Shown one piece after another: positions 11,970 to 24,200 of a stretch of DNA of 64,000 nucleotides. The position numbers and the translations under genes are program-made. Position 1 is the first letter of the stretch. Every line of letters starts with the position of its first letter. The notes beneath the pieces are model-generated. The model worked only from the letters and a program-made list of their open reading frames with translations. It had not been told where the DNA came from and searched no databases. Origin of the DNA: Camellia lanceoleosa (taxonomy: Eukaryota > Streptophyta > Magnoliopsida > Ericales > Theaceae); the NCBI GenBank assembly GCA_025200525.1, contig CM045767.1, positions 117,178,021 to 117,242,020 of the forward strand, read 5' to 3'.

Positions 11970-12730
11970 TATTGCTACTATTGTTGTTAAGGAGAATGAT
12001 GATGATGATGATAAAGAAGAAACATACTGTAACAGATAAGGAGAAAGAATGAGAAGAAAAATTTGAGCAGATAAGGTTTTGTTTAGCTTGGTATTTGCAA
12101 CAGATAGGTGTTGTTTTGGATTTATTTCAACAGACAAAATTTGGTTTGACTTGTTATTTCAACAGATAGAAAAAAAATAAACAAATAGAATATGATAGAG
12201 AATTCAACGAAAAAAATTGAACATATAGATTTCAACAGATAGGGAAAATCAAGACAGGTTTTATACAGATAGAGAGAGAAATCCACATATTTTAAACAAA
12301 TAAAGAGAAAAATCCATAGATTTTCAATAGATAGAGGAAAAAATTTAAAAAGATAGGGAAAAAATTCAACAAATAGAAATAAATTTGAACATATAGTTAG
12401 AAAAAATTTGAACAGATAGAAAATAATTTGAACAAATAGTTAAAAAATTCAAACAGATAAAATAATTCAAAGGCAAAATTGGAAACAAAATATTTTTCAG
12501 TGTTTCTCACCAAACTATTTTACAAAATGTGGACCTTTCATTAATAAAAAATATCTCTTGGACCTAATGCCTTAGACAATTGTTAGAGTGAATTTTTCAC
12601 TAATTTTCTCAATCAAATCTTGGTGTCTGTCTCATAGCAACTCTAAGTAACACTAAGCCCGGGACTCAAGTTTCATGATGGATTGAGAATCTTTTATGTT
12701 CTCATCTCAATAAGAAAAAATTTGAGAGAA
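11970..12730. repeat. Spacer with a degenerate ACAGATAG tandem array
   Basis: From about 12050 to 12475 the phrase AACAGATAG or a variant (AACAAATAG, AACATATAG) recurs about every 20-30 bases, separated by runs such as AAAAATTTG. An ATG microsatellite lies at 11996-12011. No gene is seen. The rest, up to 12730, is AT-rich unique-looking sequence. Confidence 0.6.
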
Positions 12731-12784
12731 CTATATAGAATCCATCACCAATCTTGTTTTGATAATCTTAATTGTTTATTTTGT

Positions 12785-13002
12785 AGAACCCTCAATGTTT
12801 ATTATCCATAAAGAAAATTAAGTTGATTCGATAATCATAATATTTTTATTTTTTTTGTATTTGTCTCTAAAAAAATAAATGGCCTGTTTTCAAAAATATA
12901 TTTGTCTTCCATTTTTATTAAAGACAAATGCAATAAAATGAAAATGTTATAATTATCCGATCGAATTAATTTTTTTTCATAGATGATATACATTAAGGAC
13001 AC
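12785..13002. mobile_element. TIR element (MITE-like), family A copy 2
   Basis: It has the same inverted arms as 55-272, and lies at the same position inside the duplicated segment, so it was there before the duplication. Confidence 0.5.
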
Positions 13003-13283
13003 TATAAAATGAATAATTTAGATTATCGCAATGGAATCTGTGGTGCGGATAGGGCCAACCAAACACTCGACAGGGCCTAAAGCAAAATGTTATTGGGAGG
13101 CTTTTAATATTTAAATATAAATTCAAATAATATTTTTATTTTTATTTTTATTATTTTTTGAAATTTTTGTGAGGGTTATAAAATGAAAAGACATGAAAAT
13201 TGATATAAACTATCCAATAATTAGAGCTTAAAGATTTAAAATGAATGTCTGTGCTAGGGAGGGAAAAAAAATTGAAGACTTTC

Positions 13284-13732
13284 TTAGGGTTGTAAATCTG
13301 GCTCGGCCAGCCCATGTCGGGCCTTGCGGGTTCCTGCCAAAATTCGAGCCCGACTGGGCCGGCCCACGAATCAAAAAATTAGGCTCAAGCCTAAGCTCAG
13401 GGGTATTTGGGCAGGCCGGTGGGCCTGGCCCTAGCCCTGGCCTCGGGCTTGGATGGGCCTAACCATTTTTTTATATTTTTTCTACCAAATTTTTTTAATT
13501 TTCCACTGAAAAAGACACTGGGTCTAAGGCAGGTTGGGCCTTAGTGGACCATAAGCAGGCCGATGGATAAGGCCATAGGCCGAGCCGGACTTCAAAATGA
13601 CAGCTCAGGCCTAAGCCCAAGCCCAAGCCCAAGGGCTCGGGTTGCGTTCGAACCTAAACCCAAACGGGCTGGTATCAGGCCGCAGGTAGGTTTTAGCCCG
13701 CCCACGGGCTGCGGCCATTTTTACACTCCTAA
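13284..13732. mobile_element. GC-rich non-autonomous TIR DNA transposon
   Basis: It begins TTAGGGTTGTAAATCTGGC and ends GCCATTTTTACACTCCTAA, imperfect 19-base inverted repeats. The body is much richer in G and C than its surroundings (repeated GGGCC and GCCCAAG words). The left paralogous copy lacks it entirely at the join near 540, giving an empty site. A possible ACT duplication flanks it (13278-13280 and 13732-13734), but a few bases differ from the empty site, so the superfamily stays open. The Gly/Pro-rich ORF at 13241-13462 is a product of the base composition, not a gene. Confidence 0.75.
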
Positions 13733-14713
13733 CTAAACTTCAACTTATTCTAAATTGGTGGATTTTTTTTTTAATGTATTAAAGTGAGTCATTTTACAAT
13801 TATAGATGGGATATTTTTCAAAATAAGTGGATTTTTTATTTTTTTTTTATGTGAACCTTTTAAAAATAGAATCATTATTTTTCATTTATAAACTAAATTA
13901 ATAAAGCTTTTTCTAAATCCGTAGAACTTGTATTATTCTTGTGGATAATATATATATATTTGGGGATATTTTGGAGGCCTTTTGGCCTTTTCAAAAATAA
14001 AAATAGTCTTATTAACGAGTGTTAACGACATTAGTTAACAAAATTAGAAAGAAAACTATTATATATCATCTAATTTTATTACTACTTTATATCATTGGGT
14101 ATATGTTAGGATAATATTTATTTTTATTAATTCTTTAATAATTATATCTCTAAATAAGAAAATTAATTATAAATGTCTATATAAGCAGTAATACAATTCG
14201 GTGATAAAAATTCAGTAACATGTAATCTTTCTCAATTTAAAATAGTTGTACATTTTTTTATGACACATACATCTTAAGAAAATATACAACCATTTCAAGA
14301 GAGTTTAATAAATGATTTTAGAGCACTCTTTAATAAAATTATCTTATGACTTTTCAATGGGGGCCTTGTGGAATTTTGAAAACAGAAAGCCTTCTATCAA
14401 GTGAGGCCTAAAGTGTAAACTTTAATGGCTTTAGCTTCAAGTCTGATCGACCCCTCAAATTCTCTCATATTAAGATGTAAATATAAAAGAATTTCAACCG
14501 TTTCATAATCTATAACTTAAACAATTTTAATAATAATAGTATAAGGAAGAAGTAAATGACATGTGGGATTGGGATTCCAATCAAATTGAAAATTTAATAG
14601 TACGTGCCAATAAATCCTAACATTAAAGACTAGCAATTACCTTAATCTATTCTTTGAAATCACAAGGGTAAAATGGTAAATTCATACTACGATTGAGGTC
14701 ATTATTGTTCATG

Positions 14714-14720
14714 TATATAA
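14714..14720 (+). promoter_or_regulatory. TATA box of the small peptide gene
   Basis: TATATAA lies about 55 bases before the ATG at 14775. That would put transcription start near 14745 and leave a short leader. Its position and match to the plant TATA consensus support it; there is no direct evidence. Confidence 0.55.
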
Positions 14721-14774
14721 TGGGTAGTATCCTCTTTGCTTCAACACTGAAAAATCTATACTAAGGAGAAGAAG

Positions 14775-15104
14775 ATGATGAGAACTATATTGACCCTAGT
14801 GCTAGTCATGCTAGGTTTGGGCTCAGTCACCATGGTGAGCCCAGTTGAAGGAATAAGGGCTCAGTCAATTAACAAGAAGATGCAATTTGAGATACTGCCC
14901 AAGGTATCCGGTTCATTTTTTGAATTATCTGATTGGGCATTGCCACCACCAAGGAAGATGGTGGAAAAGTCAGATTATAAGTTGCCACATCATTTCGGGA
15001 TATTGCCTAAAGGGATTCGTATACCTCCATCTGGGCCGTCTACCCGAACATCCGACAGCCCGCCAGTGCCGCCGTGTCGTCCACCCAGACTGGAGCAGCC
15101 ATAG
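14775..15104 (+). CDS. Small secreted peptide precursor, IDA/IDL-like
   Basis: The intronless ORF encodes 109 residues. Residues 1-28 form a clear signal peptide (MMRTILTLVLVMLGLG core), so the product should enter the secretory pathway. The middle is basic and variable. The C-terminal block FGILPKGIRIPPSGPS (residues 74-89) resembles the conserved end of IDA and IDL peptide precursors, where a Pro-rich PPSxPS core is cut out and perceived by HAESA-type receptor kinases in organ abscission, root and stress responses. It then departs from the usual RHN ending and continues TRTSDSPP and a Pro/Cys tail of 14 residues. An ILPK phrase also occurs earlier (residues 40-43). I start at the first of two adjacent ATGs. 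A TATA box lies upstream and AATAAA near 15170. It could instead belong to the PIP-type SGPS peptides. Expression is untested. Confidence 0.68.
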   Translation: MMRTILTLVLVMLGLGSVTMVSPVEGIRAQSINKKMQFEILPKVSGSFFELSDWALPPPRKMVEKSDYKLPHHFGILPKGIRIPPSGPSTRTSDSPPVPPCRPPRLEQP

Positions 15105-17563
15105 AGATTTGGGGTTTGTTATAAATTTTATCCCATAATATGAAAATGTGCTTGAGATTTAATTTTCTGAATAAAATTGTTAAGTATGTAATATTGATGA
15201 ATAAATGACAGGCTTTGATCTTTTGTTCATACCCAATAGTTACATACAACTACAATATGACCACGCTTTATTTTTCTATCTTGGCCTATGTTATCACAGA
15301 TAATTTAATCTTAAATAATTAATAATTGAGTAATGATATATAAATAAATAAAAATTATATAATACTTTTATACAAGATGATGTGGATCAATGTAAACCAT
15401 TGAGTTTAACAATAACAGAAAATTACTTCAACCCATAAGTTAGAATATAAACAAGGACAGATTCTCTTCAGTTTCATAATTGAATTAGAGGGATTGAATT
15501 AGAGGGCGTTATTGACTGTTGAGTGTTTTTTTTATTATTTATCCAAGTCGACTGTTGAATTGCCTCATGTTGAGTAATATTCTTGACTTGGCACTGGAAT
15601 TGCAAGTGGTTGGGTTTCTCACGGGTTGACATCTCAACAGGAGAGAACTTGAGGGGTTTATATGTCTCATCACGAGTCCCATTTTGTTTATCCAAATCAT
15701 TTATTTTGTACGGTATTCAATGTATGATATTCATGAAAAAAATTAGTTCGGTTCAATATTCGTAACTTTTTCATTTTGCATTTGTTTTCAAAAAATAGAC
15801 GACAAATATATTTTTGAAATAGACTATCGACAAATGTTATAAAATGAAAATGTAACGATTATCGGATTGACCTAAATTTTTTTTAGACTTGTGATGGACC
15901 CTATAGGTCCCTCAAATTTTCTCATATTGCAATCTCAATATGAGAGAAACCCAACTGAGTTTGAAGTCACACCCAAACACCAAAAAATAAAAGGAAACAA
16001 AATTATTTAACCGGTCAAAATTTACATATAAAATATTTGTCAGTAAAATATTTTATTTTAAAACAAATAGAGCCTTCATTTAGTCTCTTAATTTTCTAAT
16101 TTTTATTTATAAATCTCTTCATAAACTTAAAATCTAAATACAATCTTTCAGTACTTATTGTATTATTTTTCAGCTATGTACTTAACCATGCCAGGTACAC
16201 AAAACTATTTAAAAATATATCAAAAAATTTATTATGCCACTCAAATTCATCTTATGTTTGAGTTCCATAATGCATGAATTAAATATGAACCACACAAATT
16301 TTTTTAAATATTTTTCTATACACAAATTCCGTGCGCACCTATGTTTTCTGAATACCTAACATGGAATGGGTAGAAATTCAAGTCCAGATGGCACACACCA
16401 TGTAATCTATTCAGTCAACTAGCTAGAGTGATTCACTAAAATAAAAAAATTAAAAATTAAGCAAACCTGAGGTGGGAAATTTATTAAAGTAACAGACTAA
16501 ATACTCAGAATTGGGTATTAAAGAATCAGTTTAATTGGCCAAAAAATTAGTGAAAGGTTGAAATTTAAATGATATATTGTGAGTCCATACATAGATTAAA
16601 TCTCAATCACACACTCATAATTCTAAGTATGTATTGTGATTGTTTGCTAAAAGGGACAAAGACCAAAACCCTCAAAGAATGCAAAGCTATACAAAAAGCA
16701 TATAGACTAACAAAAACCAAAAACTAGTAATTCACTAAACTTGTTCCTATGTTTTGATCTTGAATTTGTACAGGGAAAAAAAAAAAAAATAGAAAAATGA
16801 GAAGGAAATAGTTAGAGAAACTAGTCTTTGTACGATTACCCTTAAATTTTAAACATATACAAGTACTTTCATTTTCCATTTCCATCATAAATCTAAATTT
16901 CAAAATCCAAAAATTGCAGTAGGGTAACATAACAAGAAGGTCAAAATCTGCTAAATTTCTCGCCACACCTTTATAAAAAATAAACAAATAAATAAATCTT
17001 ATACCAAGCACGCAGTAGGTGGGGGATAAAAATTAAATTTGTGTATTTAGCAGCACCCAATCAGGAATGGACAACCAAACTAGATCCATCTCAAAACAGA
17101 TCAAAATCCCCAACCAAACTAGTCTTAAACTTATCATTGGTCTCAGCTTTGGCAGGTTCAGTATATAAATGAATAAAAAAAAACCAAATCTGTACAACTA
17201 TTGGGCCAGTACTTTCTAATTATTGAAACAACAAATTGATTCAGAAACTCAGAAAACAACTTTGTTTATAGCAATGCTAAGAACATAGAAAATTTTCGTA
17301 CGATGGGACAAAGGCGTGAGACTCACATAAGTGGAGTCTACGTGTGGAATCCATCTTTTCACCCATAAAATGCTCTTTTCCGATTGGCAATAGATCCTAG
17401 ATGAGGTAGTGGACAGGTAGATAACATTCACGAACATGTCAGGTGAGTAAACAAAATCAAACTCCCAAAACCCCTATATTCATCTACAATTTTCACTCAG
17501 CATCTGGATTTCAATCTATACTTTCAGAAAAAGAAATGTCAATACATGGTGATCATTTGAGTA
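15105..17563. other. Intergenic spacer, no gene seen
   Basis: The spacer is AT-rich. It includes a possible polyadenylation signal for the peptide gene (AATAAA near 15170) and a diverged family A TIR element at 15711-15892. ORFs at 15474-15765 and 16724-17011 have no recognisable domain. The right end probably holds the 3' untranslated region of the TRM-like gene. Confidence 0.6.
15711..15892. mobile_element. TIR element (MITE-like), family A copy 3, diverged
   Basis: The arms are similar to those at 55-272 (TTCAATGTATGATATTCATG on the left, ATTATCGGATTGACCTAA on the right), with the same shared centre (GACAAATGTTATAAAATGAAAATG). Confidence 0.45.
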
Positions 17564-17569
17564 TTTATT
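17564..17569 (-). terminator. Candidate polyadenylation signal of the TRM-like gene
   Basis: TTTATT on the plus strand reads AATAAA on the gene strand, about 90 bases after the stop codon. This is position evidence only; plant signals are loose. Confidence 0.3.
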
Positions 17570-17659
17570 TTCATGATGTAATGATCTTTTTATTCATCAT
17601 CTACTACACCCTATCATTTTCCATGCACCTAACCTAAAATGCAGTTTCTGATTCACATC

Positions 17660-18240
17660 CTACATATCTGCAACCTCTGCTATTAGGTCATCTATCAACA
17701 ACTTCTCAATTTCCTTACCTATTGCGTCGATGCCATCCCCAGAGTCCAGCCACAGCATCTCCCTGTCCAGCAGTCTCTCCGTCACCTCCTCTCTTGCTTT
17801 CTTCTCTTCATTTTCCAGAAAATCACGCACCTCATATTTCAAACCATGTTTCTGCCACTCGGGGGGACCAACCTTCCTTGTCGATAGCTTCAACCAAGGG
17901 CGTGGATTAATCAACCACTGGAAGATCTCAACGAGCCCAGAATTTATAAGGTCAAATAGCAGCCTCCTCTCAGACCTCAACCATGTCTCGTTGCAATACT
18001 TCTTCTCAAGGTTGTCAAATACCCCGGGACCCAGCGGACAATCTGGAGAGTGCCATGTTGCAATGATCATATCGGGATCAGCATCTTCAAATCCAGAGTC
18101 AATTAGCACATCAATTAGGTAAGAACATTCGAAGCTGTCATCTTCAAATATTTCATCGTCTTTGTCACTTGACATGAGCATCCCCTCATCTGTATATGCT
18201 CCAGACTCCATCTTGAGAAGCTTGAGTTGCATTCGAAGCC
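17660..18240 (-). CDS. TRM-like gene, exon 5 (C-terminal DUF4378 domain)
   Basis: The acceptor AG is at 18242-18241. The exon completes a Gly codon split after its first base. It encodes LRMQLKLLKMESGAY, an acidic linker, then the DUF4378-like domain (residues about 805-958), ending EIEKLLIDDLIAEVADM and a stop. An in-frame ATG at 18253 lies in the intron and is not used. Confidence 0.88.
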
Positions 18241-21200
18241 CTACCAAGAACAAAGAGAATAAAGTAATGTTAAAGTAAAATGTATATTAATGGAATCAGT
18301 AGCAAACCAATGAAATGAGATCAATCCAATGAAGGGGGTGTTGAGATCTGATTGAGGAGATAAATTTTGCTGGCCAGAATGTTAATTTACATACAATGAC
18401 TGCAATATTATGGAACAAACTCAATAAGCTGAAGAGCAACAAAAGGCGAGGTCAAGGATTTCGACTGAGCTAATGGAAAATATGTCATGGCTTCTGATTT
18501 AAATGAAGGTACGCCAAAAAAGATTTTTGCATACGAACCCCAAATAAATTGTATATATCTAGGTTTAGGTTCCTTATGGGACAAAAACCAGCTCACTCTA
18601 TTACATAAGCTAATATGTTGCATTTATAGCATCTCTTCAAAATTGTTCGATGCTTCAATAATACAGTGAATATTTTTGTTATTATTTTTTCACATGATTG
18701 CTTCATTCTCCTTTGTGCAACAGTTTAGTTTCAATATGCACCTAAACCGTTACATTCTACAGAAAATACAAATTATAATAAAAACGAGAACATTCCATAA
18801 AAGAGTAAATAAAGTACAGGCATTTAGTTACCTTGAAGGTCTGCACTGACTCTCTCAAAGCATTCAGAACCAGATGATATTTCTTCTGTGAAAGGGATTT
18901 CCAGAACTGACACTGGACTCGGATGATCTGCATCCTTTGAGCTACCTGGAGATGGTGGTTCAGGTACTGGGCACTGCAATGGAACTGGATCTTCTTTGGA
19001 TGGTTCAATATGAGGTTCCTGGAACATCATAAAAAGAAACTTCGTGAATTTAATTATATGAGAATTTTCGCAGGAAGTATTTGGCAAGCATTTAATAATG
19101 TATGTACCTACTGAAATCATAGATATGCAAAATGGATAGCACAATTCAATCATATTGAGAATCTCCAAATTAATATTTAAGTTATGCATTATCATCATCT
19201 ACAAGACACTTGTGGTCTAGTTTAGTTAGCATGGATGCAGACTCCAGACCTTCCACCTACAAATATTTGACATATGCAAGTGGTAAAGATCTTGAAGGAA
19301 AACCCGGATTTGGAGGTACAAGATCAAATATCCAACATGCATCCATAGTTTGCTTTCCTAATGCACCACTAACACAAGAAACCAAAGGAAAAGAAAGATG
19401 ACAAGGTAAAGTGGAAAGGGCCTATCATGGTTTTATATGAATGTGTGCACATGCAAATTTTGTTAAGAACCTCAAACCAATATAAAACAATTCAACAGTA
19501 CACTTGCATTCAGAACATTTATCTGTTAATGCATGCGACTGTGTGTGCTCTGTGTGTCCTTGGATGTGTATATATATACAGGGACCAAAAGTGGGATTGA
19601 AATATATCCATCAGAACACATTTTAGAGTCGATCACAAAAACTATTATGAGCAGTGGAAATGGTTTTAGAGTCTATCAAGAATTTGAATCTCATACATCC
19701 CTTACACTGCACATGCACACCCATATGGAGTTCTCAATAGATCTTTCTCCGTACCAATGTGGAACTCATAAAAATAAGCAAAGAGAAAAGAAAATAAAGC
19801 AAACAAATACACAGTAGAATCAGGACAAAATTCTCTAAAGCTTTCTCAACACTAAACTGATTATGTAAAATTTAAATATATATATGTATATATATTGGGG
19901 AAAAAAGACGCAATGTCCCACTTCTTGATAAACTCATGGCGGATAAATAGTTAAAGAAAGCCAAACAAACCAACAGTATATCATGCAGTCAGCCCACTCC
20001 ACTCTTGTAAGAAAGGAAACATAAGGTTGTTAAAATGTGGATTCAGTATTGCTAACATGGATGTGCAATGTAAATACCAAGAGAAAGGAAGGCACAGTTG
20101 TACCTCAATGTAAGAATCACATCGTATATTCTTTCTATTTCCTACCTTTTGAATAGCTTCTGATACCTCTCAAATTATTTAGCTTGCACCCCCCACCCCC
20201 AACCAAAAAAAAAAAAAAAATAGGAATGGTTCTAGGTTCCCGCTGCTGAAGACAAAATTTTATTATAGAAGTTCTGATTACCCAAAAAGAACTAAAGGAA
20301 AAGGAAAACAAGAACAAAAAAAGGGGAGAATTGCAAGTCAGTGGGAAAAAAGTGAAAGTAATTGCAAAAAGCATGGAGGTGCATGTGAGTCTGTGTTCTA
20401 CTGCAAGTGAAAATTGTGGCCTAACTTGCACTAAAGCATAGACCCTGTGCTCTGGTGCAAGTGAAAATTGTCCCACTTGCACTTATATTTTTTTGTAACT
20501 AACTATTTTCATGTCATCACACTGATTTTCAATTTCCCCAAAAGAAAATAATATATTTCCAGAACACAAAGAAATTTACAAAAGAAACTTAGGTTGTTCA
20601 AGTTCATGTATCTGCTTGCACTAGACAAATTCTGAAGTATGATGTATATGGTAAGTGATAATGTAATTACATCTACATTTTCCATGTTCTAACCAAAAAT
20701 AAATAAATAAATAAATCCAGGTTCTCACTTAAAAAAATAAAAAATTTACAATTCCAAGTTTTGGCCTCCAACAGTGTCCATATACACTTCAGTAAAATGT
20801 CAGGATAAACATGTGGCACTAAATTTGAAACAATGTAGAGAGATATAGATGCAAAGGAGGCAAAAAAGGAAATATGGCATCAAGGTTTTAGTCAGCAGAT
20901 CTGACTTGTCCTACCATATTCAGATGGGAATGGAACAAGTTTAAGAGGGGTAGGGTTGACAATAAAATTTCAGAAGATGAGAACGTGCATGGTCATTAAA
21001 ATGAGGATCCCAAAGTGGGATCGGTGAGAGGTCTCGTCAGTCAAATCATCAATTTGGATCAAGGATGGACCCCCCCCCCCCCCCCCCCGCGATTTTATAT
21101 ATTAGTATTAACTATTAATTATCTTTAAATTATACATATTGGCTGCCTCTAGATTTGAAAAAAAAAAAAGTGGTTGCATGATCTACACCTTTTTATATAT

Positions 21201-24200
21201 GAAAGGTGGAATGCAAAGTATAAAATTTAATAATTTCGACAAAATATAATAATAAAATTTGGTTTCTCACAACTAGTGTCGATATATTGTCTTATAATGA
21301 TCTTTTATAACTCAATATGAGTATAGGAGAACATGTTTATTAATATATATTTTATGCTATTTTGTACTTTTCATGTCCGTAAAAATTGATGTTGTAATTT
21401 ACACTTCATTTTTAAAATTTTTGTTAGAATATATGTTCGCCCCCTCTATGTGAAAATCTTGCGTCCATCCCTGATATGGATTGATGATCGTAACTTCATA
21501 AGATCCATTTTCCATTTAAAAAATAGGGTGAAAAGTCACTAGTAATGATGATGTATATTAATAACATGCGGAGCGTGCATAACAAATGAAAACAATGATA
21601 AGGTGGAAATTGGGAAGGAGATAGCAAGAAACCATCTAGAAAATTTAGTAATATCATCACAATTACTGCAATTTATCGAAAACAAATCTTAGGAAACAAA
21701 AAGCAAACATATCATCAAACACAAGGGGTTCAAAAGTGTTAAATCGCCAATTATCTCCAAAGCTTAAATTTTTAGCAAATGAGCCGAACAATATATATCA
21801 AACTATCCAACACCCTCCCTCACGTGCAACCCCATCTTGCACGTAGAGAGACAAACAGAAAACTGAACAGAAAGAGAAGCAAACAACCAAACAGAGAAAA
21901 ATAAACCAAACGGGGACAGTATACCAAATGCCAACGAAGAAACTTGCACCCAAAACTCTCTCGACTACCATGTTAATTTGAGAATAATGTGTGTATATTA
22001 TCTTGGGTAGAAATCAAGCCCTAAAGCTAGTTATTAAGGTGAGGGTGTCCTCACACTTATATATACCGCACATTACTTTCGTACCCAGGCGATGTGAGAC
22101 TTTGTTGCATACCCTCCCTCACACACAGCATGCTCACTCGACAACACTTCCCACATGCAATCCAAGGACACACATCTTACCCATCTATAGGACGTGTTTG
22201 GACATGTGTTGAGAAGTGTCTGATGAGTGTTGTGTCATGTTGGAATCTAACACAATGTTGGACAAGACATGACACCTTCTTGAAAGTATTCATGCTTCTT
22301 AGGTTATTGCGATTAAGGGTGTAGTAAAAATAATAAAAACATATCAAAATAGGAAAAAAAAGAAATAGGAAGCAGAACAATAAAAGATTTGGTTTCAAGA
22401 ATTTTGAGAATGATACTAGAATAGAATTTTTTTTCTCTTACCAATGTTTCAAATGATTTAAATGTCAAATAAAAATCATTTCAACAAGAGGCAAAGAGAA
22501 CGGTGTTAACAAAATGTTAAGGTTTTATATATCTAGAAGATTTAGTTTATTCTTTTAACAAGAGAAAAAGGGAGGAGAAAGCAAGAGAGAAATTGGAGAG
22601 TGAAGGGGAGCCATCGTTGCAATGGCAACCAACGTTGTGAATATCATACTGCTTACAACATGTGTTATTGGTATAGTAGTAATAGTACACACCGATACTG
22701 GTGCAGTTTTGAAAATTGTTTCAAATTTATTGTTATAAATATTATATATTTGTTTAAAATATTTTTATTTACTTACAAAACTTAAAATATAATTGACATT
22801 AGTTTAATTTAATGAGCATGATATAAACCTTTTATTTAATGAATACAATATGGGATTTTATTGTTGAAATCATTCATTAATATACAAAATCTTTTATAAA
22901 TTGCTCTTCAGTAATATATGTATCTAGCCCACTCTTTGAGAAGAGACTATATAAAGCCTATGTAATAGATTATGGATACGTGTACTCTTTTTTCTTTTTT
23001 TATGTGAATATATGGATATACGCACTTACAAACTATAGATGAGAGTTTACAGTGGAATAACAAATGATGACTCTCGATAGAAGAGAAAAGAAAATGAAAG
23101 AATATTTGTAGGTTATAGAGAAAGAGTTAAACAAGGCTCAATTAGTACACATTAATGTGTTTGGGAGGGTAAAGATTAGATACACACCTAACCTTTGACG
23201 TAGTACACTAAATGATTATAAAGAAAGAGTGAAAGAGAGAAGTTCTCTGAGATGATACTAGAGGAAAACTGAAGAAAAAGAGAACGGTGAAGAAGCATGG
23301 TGTTGAGGGTAAGTTTAGCACCAAACCGATCCTTTTGATTTTGATGGTTGAGGAACTGATACAGATCATATGTTATGATTCAGTTTTATCGGTTTTGTCG
23401 ATTTGATGTAAAAGAGGGATTTGCATGAGGTTTTAAAGGGTTTTATAGAACCTTGCAGAATTTCACATTGAAAATCAATAAAGGAAATGTATAAAAGTTG
23501 CTCTATAAATGTTTCCCTCCTTAGGCCTCGTTTGGGAACAGGCTAATTTAGTAACTTTTTGGCTAATTGGCTAAAAAGGTTGGTAAGAAAAACCTGTATG
23601 TTTGGGCCAACTTTTTGGCTAATTACGAAACGACGTGCAAAAAGTAGAGAGAAAAGGGAATCTTTGACTTTTTGGTATGGGTTGTTGGCTTTTTGGCTAA
23701 AAAGGTAACTTTTTGGCTAATTGGCTATTTTAGCCTCTTGCCAAACGAGGCCTTAGTTTTTATCACAAAAATATATTATATTAGTCACTTATCATATAAT
23801 GCTTGAAGAATTAAAATATATAATTACTTAAATATAATTTTGGGTCGGTTCGGTCGCATCAGTATAAAAATATTTAAAACCGAAACAAACCGTATGTTAT
23901 GAAAAACATACCGAAATTTTAGTTTTAGGAGCATCCCGATATGGGCATCGTTGAAGTTGCCGATATGGGGATATCAATGCAGGAGCATCCCAATATGGGC
24001 GTCATTGAAGTTGATAATTGCCGAAGTTGATGTCGTTTGACACTTTGATAGGTGGTCATCTCATAACAGAGGGGCATCCAAAAAGGAATTTATGTTTATT
24101 GTATCGGACCAAACAGAGTCCAAAAATGAATTTTCTATGTATTTTTATAGTAATTGTAGTACTCATAGTTTTATTTATATATATTTAAATTTTATTTATG

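Larger units (their letters stand above)
12731..14436. repeat. Right copy of the duplicated intergenic segment
   Basis: Homologous to 1-1176, with the same order of phrases. It is longer mainly because it contains the TIR element at 13284-13732 and about 60 bases near 14340-14395 that the left copy lacks. A family A TIR element is embedded at 12785-13002. The peptide gene at 14775 lies just beyond its right end. Confidence 0.85.

Noticed and set aside
13241..13462. ORF with Gly/Pro-rich product
   Set aside because: It straddles the left end of the GC-rich TIR element, and its composition follows repeated GGGCC words.
18251..18253. ATG at 18253 as the start of a separate small gene (17660-18253)
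   Set aside because: It lies in an intron just before the acceptor AG. The reading frame is the last exon of the TRM-like gene.
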